Source: JBLIAZ01 sp047631875 (lineage in GTDB: Bacteria; Bacteroidota; Bacteroidia; Flavobacteriales_C; GCA-002722245). From it: a stretch of DNA of 5,555 nucleotides. The DNA lies in NCBI GenBank assembly GCA_047631875.1, contig JBLIAZ010000170.1, positions 1 through 5,555 on the forward strand, read 5' to 3'. Positions 1 through 5,554 of the stretch are shown here, piece by piece. The notes under the pieces are model-generated. The model made no database searches and was not told the origin of the DNA. It was given only the letters and a program-made list of their open reading frames with translations. Each line of letters opens with the position of its first letter. The first letter of the stretch is position 1. The translations under genes were made by a program, and so were the position numbers.

Positions 1-257
1 ATTGGTAAGTCGTTTTCCGCCTCTACAAAGTGCATGTCGCTCCTTTTAGAAAGTAACTCCACCATTAAACTTTTATAATCCGGCGAAAGGTGCTGAATAC
101 ACACATAAGCCATGTTGGCTTGAGGAGCCATGTTGTCAAAAAAATCTTGTAAGGCTTCCAAACCGCCGGCAGACGATCCTACACCAACAATTGTTAGCTC
201 ATCGTTTATGTTGGTTTGCTCTTGTTTTGAAAGTGTTTTATCAATTTTATTTTTCAC
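1..257 (-). CDS. CheB-type methylesterase domain protein, N-terminal part (runs off window)
   Basis: Only the first 85 codons are present; the gene continues beyond position 1. After a polar lead of about 20 residues comes the CheB signature IVGVGSSAGGLEAL, with the likely nucleophile Ser29 in the GSSAGG turn. The second conserved block IQHLSPDYKSLMVELL carries the likely catalytic His56. The catalytic Asp lies outside the window. CheB removes methyl groups from chemoreceptor glutamates. There is no receiver domain in front, which in Bacteroidota usually means a large CheB-CheR-PAS-histidine kinase fusion rather than classical CheB; that part is inference, since the C-terminus is unseen. The start is a GTG at 257-255: in frame upstream there is a TAA at 290-288 and no ATG between, and the first in-frame ATG lies inside the domain. 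It follows the response regulator by 26 bases on the same strand, so the two are probably co-transcribed. Confidence 0.85.
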   Translation of the reverse strand, partial: MKNKIDKTLSKQEQTNINDELTIVGVGSSAGGLEALQDFFDNMAPQANMAYVCIQHLSPDYKSLMVELLSKRSDMHFVEAENDLP

Positions 258-283
258 GGAAAATAGGATTAGGTTGTGAAGGC

Positions 284-838
284 TTATTTATTGGGCACGT
301 CGTTACTGGCCGATTTTATTTCGTCCAATATCTTCAGTTGCTCATCAATTTTAGCTTTCATTTGTACGTATTGTCTTTTAATATCCGACATCTGAGGGTG
401 CTCCAATTTAATTTGCTCTTTTAAATCCTCAACGGAACTCGTAATGTTTTTTACGTTTTCAGCCGTAAAGCGTTTTATAGTTTTTTGAATAACAACACTT
501 AAAGTATTTAAGCGGCTTTTCAGCACAAACCCATCGGCACCATCAATAATTGTTTCAGCAGCTAATTCAGGAGAAATAGCACCAGTAACAAAAATAAAGG
601 GAATTTGTTTTGTAAATTGTTTACAATAATTTAGAGCCCTTAAACCTGAATAACTTGGTATTTTATAATCGGACAAAACTAAGGACGGTTTTTCTGTTAA
701 AAACTTCTCTTCAAAATCCTTTTTATTGTCGGTGATGACTACTTCTGATTTGAAACCTAGCTCTTCCAATTGTATTTCTATTAATCCAGCATCTGCTGCA
801 CTGTCTTCCAATATTAAAATTTTGTAAATGTCGGTCAT
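284..838 (-). CDS. Single-domain response regulator with C-terminal coiled coil
   Basis: This 184-residue protein has one CheY-like receiver domain (about residues 4-122) and no DNA-binding or enzymatic output domain. The phosphoacceptor pocket is complete: acidic pair Glu11/Asp12 after strand beta1, phosphorylated Asp57 in LVLSDYKIP, the switch Thr85 in FVTGA and Lys107 in FVLKS. Residues about 125-178 are rich in Glu, Lys, Gln and Leu and look like a coiled coil, probably for dimerisation or partner contact. It lies directly upstream of the CheB-domain gene on the same strand, so it probably takes phosphate from, or feeds back on, that sensory protein; this pairing is inferred from position. 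The ATG at 838-836 gives a standard receiver N-terminus (KILILEDS). It should act in the cytoplasm by protein-protein contact. Confidence 0.93.
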   Translation of the reverse strand: MTDIYKILILEDSAADAGLIEIQLEELGFKSEVVITDNKKDFEEKFLTEKPSLVLSDYKIPSYSGLRALNYCKQFTKQIPFIFVTGAISPELAAETIIDGADGFVLKSRLNTLSVVIQKTIKRFTAENVKNITSSVEDLKEQIKLEHPQMSDIKRQYVQMKAKIDEQLKILDEIKSASNDVPNK

Positions 839-1133
839 ATTTATTTTAACTGTGTTTTACTAAAGCTACTTGTTTTTTTGTTTAAAACAGGCAGGAATAG
901 CTACAAAACAGCACTTGTTTATGCTCAAGGTTCTGTCGCATTAAGCCATATAATCTCTAAAGTTCTAGTTTTCAAAACCAAGAAAAAAAAACGAGGGTCA
1001 TATGCTATTTTATTGTCTGAAAAATCAACAATGATGAAACAAATTCAGAAACATCCTTTTAATGTGTTTTATCCAAAAAAATATTTTTCTTCATGTAGCT
1101 TTGTTAATAGTAATTCACCCACAATTGCAATAG
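839..1133. other. Non-coding or decayed intergenic region between response regulator and SDR relic
   Basis: About 295 bases separate the start of the minus-strand response regulator from the plus-strand SDR relic. A plus-strand open frame with a TTG start (878-1141) resembles no protein family I recognise and has low-complexity Lys runs, so I do not call it. No tRNA, rRNA-like segment or long inverted repeat is visible. The segment probably contains the response regulator promoter and eroded sequence that once held the N-terminus of the SDR. Confidence 0.5.
861..889 (-). promoter_or_regulatory. Weak candidate Bacteroidota-type promoter for the response regulator
   Basis: On the minus strand, TAGCTTTA (868-861) matches seven of eight positions of the Bacteroidota -7 consensus TAnnTTTG. 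A TGTTTT (889-884) lies 15 bases upstream, where a -33 TTTG-like element would be loosely expected. It sits 22 bases before the ATG at 838. The region is very AT-rich, so a chance match is quite possible. Confidence 0.2.
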
Positions 1134-1448
1134 ATAGATAATGGTAAAGGGAATAATGTATTTGCTACCTACAACAACAATGTGGTTACTTCAGATCATG
1201 AAAACCTTCAATACCATCACCTAGATGTTACAGCAGAAAGTCTAAATCTATCATTTTTACCTGATAAAATTGATGGCTTTGCTTACTGCCCTGGCAGTAT
1301 CAATTTAAAACCTTTTCACCGTATCGTACCTGAAAAATTTACAGAAGATTACCAGTTACAAGTTGTTGGTGCCATCAAAGTATTACAAGAAATACTACCA
1401 AAATTAAAAAAACAAGAGTCTGCTAGCATTCTTTTATTTTCTTCTGTG
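1134..1448 (+). pseudogene. Truncated short-chain dehydrogenase/reductase (SDR) relic
   Basis: The reading frame is open from just after a TAG at 1131-1133 and contains the middle of an SDR. NNVFATYNNN looks like strand beta2. LDVTAESLNLSFLP leads to the DGFAYCPGSINL block, the equivalent of the SDR NAG motif. LQVVGAIKVLQEILPKL matches helix alpha-E, and ASILLFSSV is strand beta5 ending at the catalytic Ser. The N-terminal TGxxxGIG dinucleotide-binding turn is missing, as are the catalytic Tyr-x-x-x-Lys and the whole C-terminal half, so about 105 of a usual 230-250 residues remain. The first usable start is a GTG at 1182, with no clear ribosome binding site. The fragment runs without a stop into a CIA30 fragment. 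I recall SDRs with this LSFLP/CPGSINLKPFHR pattern from flavobacterial photolyase neighbourhoods, but that is memory and was not searched. It cannot be an active oxidoreductase. Confidence 0.8.
1437..1448 (+). other. Probable deletion junction (FSSV microhomology)
   Basis: The codons here read Phe-Ser-Ser-Val. In SDRs of this kind the beta5 strand reads LFSSV followed by alanine-rich sequence. In CIA30 proteins a phrase like GFSSV or GFASV is followed by a K/R-Y-R-F pattern, and KYRFN follows here at once. The same short stretch therefore fits both parents, as expected after recombination between short direct repeats. Confidence 0.6.
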
Positions 1449-1763
1449 AAGTATCGGTTCAATAAAATTTACGCAAAAAAGGATTCAATAATTCTATTAA
1501 AAATAAAAGGAGGTGGTAAAACCTACCAATTCAGAATTAAAAATAAATCTTCTGACCGGCACTCATATATCTATCATTTTGAAACTACAAAAAATTGGCA
1601 AATTATCAAATTAAATCTATCTGACATGTATCCTTCCTGTAGAGGAAAGAGACTAGACATACCTAATTTTGACAATGATAGTTTTGAAGAAATTTCATTT
1701 TTTATTGGAAATAAAAGAAATGAAAAATTTGAGTTAGAAATTAATACAATTGTGATAGAATAG
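1449..1763 (+). pseudogene. CIA30-family protein, C-terminal half only
   Basis: The frame continues from the SDR fragment into about 104 residues resembling the C-terminal half of CIA30 (complex I intermediate-associated protein 30) family proteins. Recognisable elements in order are KYRFN, SIILLKIKGGGKTYQFRIKNK, a Ser-Tyr-Ile-Tyr strand, NWQIIKLNLSDMYPSCRG with its typical Trp and RG, and a final strand pair ISFFIGNK and FELEINTIVIE ending at a natural terminus (TAG 1761-1763). Family members are beta-sandwich proteins of about 160-180 residues. The N-terminal strands are absent, so a stable fold is doubtful. In mitochondria CIA30 helps assemble complex I; the role of bacterial versions is not established. 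The absence of stops across 315 bases means the break is recent or the chimera is still translated. Without the SDR half it has no start codon of its own. Confidence 0.78.
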
Positions 1764-1777
1764 GTTTTATTCTATCA
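1753..1777 (+). terminator. Perfect 10-bp hairpin overlapping the chimera stop codon
   Basis: TGATAGAATA (1753-1762) pairs perfectly with TATTCTATCA (1768-1777) around a five-base loop, GGTTT. The TAG stop at 1761-1763 is inside the structure. The stem is AT-rich and no T-run follows on either strand, so it would be a weak intrinsic terminator. It could serve either strand, stopping plus-strand readthrough from the relic or minus-strand readthrough from the carotenoid operon. Confidence 0.4.
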
Positions 1778-2092
1778 TCTATAGATTAAAAAACAAAACC
1801 AATTAGAACAAAACAGCTTGGTATACATATAAAGCAACCCTGTAGCTAAAAAGGTATCAACGGTGATTTCGATAAAATGTACTGTAAATTATCCCATGAG
1901 AGTTAAAAAAACACCATCACTAATTAGTCCCTCGCTACTCTACCGATCTTTATATACAGTATTTTTACATTATGTATTGCGAAGTAGATTCTAGGACAGA
2001 ATGTAAAAAAGACGTCTCCGAAATTATCACGACTCACTCCACTACCCTTTTCAAACCTCAAAATTTATATTATGGGAGTTATCAAATACAGT
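1764..2092. other. Intergenic region with no supported gene
   Basis: About 330 bases lie between the end of the plus-strand relic and the stop of the small minus-strand gene. Apart from the hairpin at its left edge I see no convincing coding frame, RNA gene or repeat. A short plus-strand frame (1972-2175) has no family resemblance and overlaps the better-supported minus-strand small gene. AGACGTCT at 2010-2017 borders an A-run, but it is a bare palindrome with no loop and is not a convincing terminator. Confidence 0.55.
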
Positions 2093-2302
2093 CTAGGAGC
2101 GAAATGTTATATCATCAACTCCCTTATTTAGAATTTCATCATACTCTTCGAACCTGTGTTCACGAATGGGTCTAATATTTGGCTCTGTGGAAAAGTGAAG
2201 TAACAAACATGGGGAAATATTTTTGTAGCGATCAACATACTCGAACTTAATCAACTCCCTGTTCTTAATTCTTTGCTTTATTTTATTGTGGTATGGATAC
2301 AT
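2093..2302 (-). CDS. Small conserved-looking protein of unknown function
   Basis: This 69-residue protein starts MYPYHNKIKQRIKNRELI and has a dense, non-random pattern: FEYVDRYKNISPCLLLHFST, then PNIRPIREHRFEEYDEIL. I recall very similar short proteins (MYPYHNKIKQRI...RPIR.HR..EY) widespread in Flavobacteria, sometimes labelled thermostable hemolysin delta-VPH. I know of no demonstrated function, and the hemolysin label should not be trusted. There is no signal peptide or membrane segment, so it is probably cytoplasmic. The ATG at 2302-2300 lies 14 bases after the stop of the glycosyltransferase on the same strand, which suggests it is the last gene of that transcript. The plus-strand frame overlapping its 3' end looks random by comparison. 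A link to carotenoid synthesis rests on position only. Confidence 0.65.
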   Translation of the reverse strand: MYPYHNKIKQRIKNRELIKFEYVDRYKNISPCLLLHFSTEPNIRPIREHRFEEYDEILNKGVDDITFRS

Positions 2303-2316
2303 AAATCATATTTTCA

Positions 2317-3429
2317 TTACACAAGAATACTTTCTATAGTTTGATTAATTTCTAAGTGAGACATAAGCGTTATATCTTTTCCAAACCCTCCACCCTCCAT
2401 TCCTTTTACGTTCCACTCTTGCTCAAAGTGAGAAGTAAAAAAAAGCATCTTAACTTGCTGGGCTACCCCCATTGCAGATGTCCCACTGCCACCATGACAA
2501 ATGAATAAATCCGAAATAGCTAATGCCTTATCCAAGTTCAAAAAATCACGTGGAAAAACATTTGTTCCTTTTAATAACCTATCCTTATCCCCCGCCGTAA
2601 TTATGTTGTATTGACTATATACTTCTGAGTTTAAAAAAGCCACATTATTCCAGTTACCTGAACTACCCATAGACACTAAAATAGTTTTCTTTTTTTTATC
2701 AATCTCTTCATCAACCAATTGTAAATTATTTTCAGATTCCCAAACCAAAGGGCCAATTTCATGATAATTATTTGGAATGGCTTTTTGTGGAAAAATGTTG
2801 AAGTGATCACAAATCAATACATCGTCACCTTCTGATTCGTCTATGAAGGACTTTAACCTTTTTAAGTTATTTTCTTTCCGCAACTTCCTAAATGGTTTGT
2901 GCACATACCAAAAAGCTATGCGCTCAGCAAAGGAGGTGATTTTTTCAGCAATTTCTGGAGGAAGTTTTGACAAGTGCTGATGGCCAGGGTGGAATTTAGA
3001 CAAAGCCCTAACTTTGCTATAATACTTAGACATGTAACCGTTTATGACTGTAACATAACGAACGCCACAAATTTCAGCAGCCATTTTTAACGTAGGAGAG
3101 GTATCTCCAATAACTAAGTCCGGTTTATGCTCTTTTATCACTGAAATCTGAGATAAAAGCACGCGATTTGCGTCTTTGTAATTCAGCCAGGAAAAATCGA
3201 AATTTTCAGCACATTCCATTACAAAACTTGGATCAAACACTTCACACTTAAAAGTCGAGAATCCCTTTTTATGTACAAAGGAATTGTAACTCTTAGATTC
3301 AGCAAACAGAACCTCATTTTCAGACAGGTTAGAAACTAGGCTTAAACACCTTAGGTAATGCGCCATCAAATCAAATGGAAACACTAAGATTCGATTAGGA
3401 GATTTTAGTACCTCTTGAATTCTTTTCAT
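2317..3429 (-). CDS. GT1-type (UGT/MGT-like) glycosyltransferase, candidate carotenoid glycosyltransferase
   Basis: The protein is a GT-B fold glycosyltransferase of about 370 residues. The N-terminal domain opens with the strand NRILVFPFD and contains PDLVIGDTSP (the beta-strand/Asp region of the acceptor domain). The C-terminal domain opens with TILVSMGSSGNW (residues about 249-260) and carries the nucleotide-sugar motif CHGGSGTSAMGVAQQV (HGGSGT at about 312-317), followed by FEQEWN (335-340), where GT1 enzymes place an acidic residue and Gln near the sugar. Zeaxanthin glucosyltransferase CrtX is in this superfamily, and the neighbouring crtZ and crtYcd make a xanthophyll hydroxyl the likely acceptor; this is inference and the sugar is unknown. 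It is somewhat shorter than the usual 400-430 residues. I chose the ATG at 3429-3427 over a TTG at 3441; with the ATG it overlaps the end of crtYcd by 35 bases, so translation is probably coupled. Confidence 0.82.
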   Translation of the reverse strand: MKRIQEVLKSPNRILVFPFDLMAHYLRCLSLVSNLSENEVLFAESKSYNSFVHKKGFSTFKCEVFDPSFVMECAENFDFSWLNYKDANRVLLSQISVIKEHKPDLVIGDTSPTLKMAAEICGVRYVTVINGYMSKYYSKVRALSKFHPGHQHLSKLPPEIAEKITSFAERIAFWYVHKPFRKLRKENNLKRLKSFIDESEGDDVLICDHFNIFPQKAIPNNYHEIGPLVWESENNLQLVDEEIDKKKKTILVSMGSSGNWNNVAFLNSEVYSQYNIITAGDKDRLLKGTNVFPRDFLNLDKALAISDLFICHGGSGTSAMGVAQQVKMLFFTSHFEQEWNVKGMEGGGFGKDITLMSHLEINQTIESILV

Positions 3430-4081
3430 AAATAAAGACAAACAGTAGTATTAACAAAAAACCGTAAAAAATATCTTCTACAGGGATCGTACCAAATCGA
3501 ACTCCTAAATTATGATCATCATTGTACCACACTATAGGAGAAGGTAATAATGACCCTGTTAAAATACCGTTAACTATGGTAAAAGGAATCAATAAAACAC
3601 CGTAAACAGCTATGAATTTACCAATCCACTTCTTGTCAAGCACTACTTTTAACACAAGCAAGGTCGTAAATAAAAATAAAGCAGTATAAAAGGTGTAAAG
3701 TTTATCATAATTCAAAATGGCAACGCAAAAACTTAGCACCATTAAAAAGTAAGAACCGTAAATGTTTAATTTTTTAAAAGATTTCTCTTTCCATAAAATT
3801 GAAAAGCAATGATAAGTGAACAAGCTAGCGTAGGGAATACAAACAAAAAAAAGTAGTTCTTCAAGAGGTAATAGGAAAAAATTAAAACCTATTAAATAAT
3901 CCGAATTAAACCCCCAAACACTATTACTAGTAAAAATCACGTCCCAAACAACAAAAGGAATCGCAACAAAAACAAGCCCTAACGCAAAACTTGTCCACTC
4001 TTTATAAAATCTCAACTTTTTGTGAAAAGTGAATATAAAAGGCACTATTACTGCTAATATATCTATCAGTAGATATTCCAT
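3395..4081 (-). CDS. crtYcd: Lycopene beta-cyclase, fused CrtYc-CrtYd (CarR-like) type
   Basis: This membrane enzyme cyclises both psi ends of lycopene to give beta-carotene by way of gamma-carotene, in the cytoplasmic membrane. The 228 residues form about six to seven hydrophobic helices in two homologous halves. The first half has VWDVIFT and the conserved acidic PLEE (residues 72-75), the proposed catalytic carboxylates. The second half repeats the pattern with SPIVWYNDDHNLGVRFGTIP and PVED (200-203). Actinobacterial enzymes split these halves into CrtYc and CrtYd; the fused form is usual in Bacteroidota, haloarchaea and, as CarRA, fungi. The ATG overlaps the TAA of crtZ by one base (TAATG), and the 3' end overlaps the glycosyltransferase by 35 bases. 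All the expected motifs are intact, so it should be active. Confidence 0.92.
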   Translation of the reverse strand: MEYLLIDILAVIVPFIFTFHKKLRFYKEWTSFALGLVFVAIPFVVWDVIFTSNSVWGFNSDYLIGFNFFLLPLEELLFFVCIPYASLFTYHCFSILWKEKSFKKLNIYGSYFLMVLSFCVAILNYDKLYTFYTALFLFTTLLVLKVVLDKKWIGKFIAVYGVLLIPFTIVNGILTGSLLPSPIVWYNDDHNLGVRFGTIPVEDIFYGFLLILLFVFIYEKNSRGTKIS

Positions 4082-4518
4082 TATTTTAAATATTTATAAG
4101 ACACCCACAGCATACCAAAACACTCTCCATTAGTCTTATACATTTTTTTATGATGTACTTTATGTGCCCGTGTAATTGCCTTAAGGTAACTGAACCTCGA
4201 ACTCCTAAACCATTTTAACCTTCTGTGAATAAACACATCATGAATAACAAAATACGCAAAGCCGTAGCTAGTTATTCCAAGTCCAACTGCTAACATGTAT
4301 GCCATTTCCATATAAGTACCTAAAAATATGGTCAATATTCCAGGTGAAGCAAAAACCAAAAAGAAATAATCATTTTTTTGTAAATGACTTTTAGGATTCG
4401 GCACATGATGGTCCTTGTGCCATTTCCATAAAAATCCATGCATGATGTATTTATGAGTAAACCATGCAATTAACTCCATTCCTACAAAAGAGCCTATATA
4501 TATCAATAAATTAATCAT
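4081..4518 (-). CDS. crtZ: Beta-carotene 3-hydroxylase (CrtZ, fatty acid hydroxylase superfamily)
   Basis: CrtZ is a membrane di-iron oxygenase that hydroxylates C3 and C3' of the beta-ionone rings, turning beta-carotene into beta-cryptoxanthin and zeaxanthin. All four His clusters are visible: HKYIMH (His22, His27), HKDHH (His34, His37, His38), HDVFIH (His93, His98) and HKVHH (His119, His122, His123). Hydrophobic stretches lie at about 1-20, 51-67 and 70-92. At 145 residues it is slightly shorter than the usual 150-175, with nothing essential missing. The start ATG overlaps the idi stop in an ATGA (4518-4515), and its stop overlaps the crtYcd start, so it is translated within a coupled chain. 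The substrate should be the beta-carotene made by the next gene. Confidence 0.93.
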   Translation of the reverse strand: MINLLIYIGSFVGMELIAWFTHKYIMHGFLWKWHKDHHVPNPKSHLQKNDYFFLVFASPGILTIFLGTYMEMAYMLAVGLGITSYGFAYFVIHDVFIHRRLKWFRSSRFSYLKAITRAHKVHHKKMYKTNGECFGMLWVSYKYLK

Positions 4519-5063
4519 CCAAATCGCTGAAGTAAGTAGGTAATGTTTTTTGCTTCATAAGCCAAAATAACCTTAGGTAAACATATTCTAAACCAAGTAG
4601 TATAGTTTTCAGGGTTAATTTCAATGTCATTCTGAACTTGTGAAATGGACATGTATTTCCAATCGCAAGCTTCCTCTTTGTTAAGTAAAGGCTGCTCCTC
4701 TGACTCTCCGAATAACACGTGATCAATTTCATGTTCTATCAAACCATTTTCATAACCAGATTTATAATAAAATTCAAACTGATATTCTAACACGGATTTC
4801 ATTCCCATTTCCATTTTTAACCTCCTCTTTGCGGCATTCATTACGCTTTCTCCTGGAGCTGGGTGACTGCAACAAGTGTTTGTCCATAATCCTGGAGAAT
4901 GGTACTTTGATAAAGCTCTTCTTTGCATTAACATTTCACCTTTATCATTAAACAAGAAAATAGAAAAAGCCCTGTGCAAAGCACCTTCTTGATGTGCTTT
5001 TAACTTGTCCATAGAACCTATTTCGAGGTCAAAACGGTTAACTAATATTACATCGTTGTCCAT
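4515..5063 (-). CDS. idi: Isopentenyl-diphosphate delta-isomerase, type I
   Basis: This cytoplasmic Nudix-superfamily enzyme interconverts isopentenyl and dimethylallyl diphosphate, supplying precursors to the carotenoid pathway. The 182-residue length is normal for the family. The metal-binding His residues are seen at His24 (KAHQEGALHRAF), His30 and His67. The catalytic Cys is Cys65 in TNTCCSHP, the Nudix-like helix is GESVMNAAKRRLKMEMG (71-87), and the acidic catalytic pair is Glu110/Glu112 in IEHEID, matching Glu114/Glu116 of the E. coli enzyme. The ATG at 5063-5061 starts 16 bases before the stop of the upstream hypothetical gene. The 3' end overlaps crtZ by four bases. Its placement with crtZ and crtYcd suggests precursor supply is co-expressed with pigment synthesis. 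Confidence 0.94.
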   Translation of the reverse strand: MDNDVILVNRFDLEIGSMDKLKAHQEGALHRAFSIFLFNDKGEMLMQRRALSKYHSPGLWTNTCCSHPAPGESVMNAAKRRLKMEMGMKSVLEYQFEFYYKSGYENGLIEHEIDHVLFGESEEQPLLNKEEACDWKYMSISQVQNDIEINPENYTTWFRICLPKVILAYEAKNITYLLQRFG

Positions 5064-5554
5064 AATTTTTCGCTTAAAGTTTTTTTCTCTTCTTTTGATA
5101 AATCTTTTGAATCGATAAAGTACTTTTTAATCCTCCACTTTAAATCGTCGTCCAAGTCAGTAATATAATGATCAACGATATAATTCTTATCTGATTCAAC
5201 TTCATTTGAGTATCCAAGAAAAAAAGGGGCGTTTGACTGGATACAATACCTTAGAAATTTAAGTTCTACGCTGGTAGAATGATTTTTAATTTGTGCCTCT
5301 AACAAATCTCGACCCTTGTGAAAAAATTTTAACTTATTGTATGGATTCCATGCATGCTTCGCTTTCAACATGTAAGCCATTGCTAAGTAACCTTTATGCA
5401 CTCCTAAAGAGTCATCCTGCACTCCATCCATCTCCTTTAGAAAATGTTCCGATTTTGAACTGCTTTCTGAAGCTAAATAAAATAATTTCCTAACCTCTAC
5501 CACACTCTCATCTGCCGAAAAAACAAAGGACTTTAGCGACACTAAAAACAACAT
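5048..5554 (-). CDS. Hypothetical, probably exported helical protein in the carotenoid operon (5' end at window edge)
   Basis: The frame is open to the window edge. The ATG at 5554-5552 may be internal, since the hydrophobic N-terminus MLFLVSLKSFVFSA lacks the positive residues expected before a signal core, which may lie upstream. If it is a signal peptide, cleavage would fall near Ala14. The rest is predicted mostly helical with TPR-like spacing: VRKLFYLASESS, GYLAMAYMLKAKHAWNPYNKL (55-75), a helix around GRDLLEAQI, VELKFLRYCIQSNAPFFLGYS (96-116) and a charged C-terminus. I do not recognise a named family. I recall similar proteins (AK.AWNPY.KL, FLRF..Q.N.P.FLGY) beside crtZ/crtY or phytoene synthase genes in Bacteroidota, but this was not searched. 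It overlaps idi by 16 bases, so it belongs to the operon. No catalytic motif is visible; a periplasmic role linked to the envelope or pigment is only a guess. Confidence 0.8.
   Translation of the reverse strand: MLFLVSLKSFVFSADESVVEVRKLFYLASESSSKSEHFLKEMDGVQDDSLGVHKGYLAMAYMLKAKHAWNPYNKLKFFHKGRDLLEAQIKNHSTSVELKFLRYCIQSNAPFFLGYSNEVESDKNYIVDHYITDLDDDLKWRIKKYFIDSKDLSKEEKKTLSEKLWTTM

Noticed and set aside
191..424. Plus-strand open frame across the CheB/response regulator junction
   Set aside because: It is antisense to two well-supported genes, with composition expected of a reverse-frame shadow.
929..945. GGTTCTGTCGCATTAAG resembles the terminal inverted repeat of IS6-family insertion sequences
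   Set aside because: No matching inverted copy bounds an element, no transposase sequence follows, and no target duplication is visible. A short chance match is more likely.
878..1141. Plus-strand open frame of 87 codons upstream of the SDR relic
   Set aside because: It starts with TTG, has Lys-rich low-complexity sequence and no family resemblance. Only its last few residues might be a frameshifted SDR remnant.
2001..2020. AGACGTCT next to an A-run, a possible terminator for the minus-strand operon
   Set aside because: The palindrome has no loop, so it cannot form a usable RNA hairpin. A DNA-binding site is possible but unsupported.
1972..2175. Plus-strand open frame of 67 codons
   Set aside because: It has no recognisable pattern, and its 3' part overlaps the antisense small gene whose protein looks conserved.
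4511..4732. Minus-strand open frame of 73 codons inside idi
   Set aside because: It is an alternative frame fully within the well-supported isomerase gene.
5293..5493. Plus-strand open frame inside the hypothetical operon gene
   Set aside because: It is antisense to the minus-strand gene, which has coherent helical protein features and operon context.
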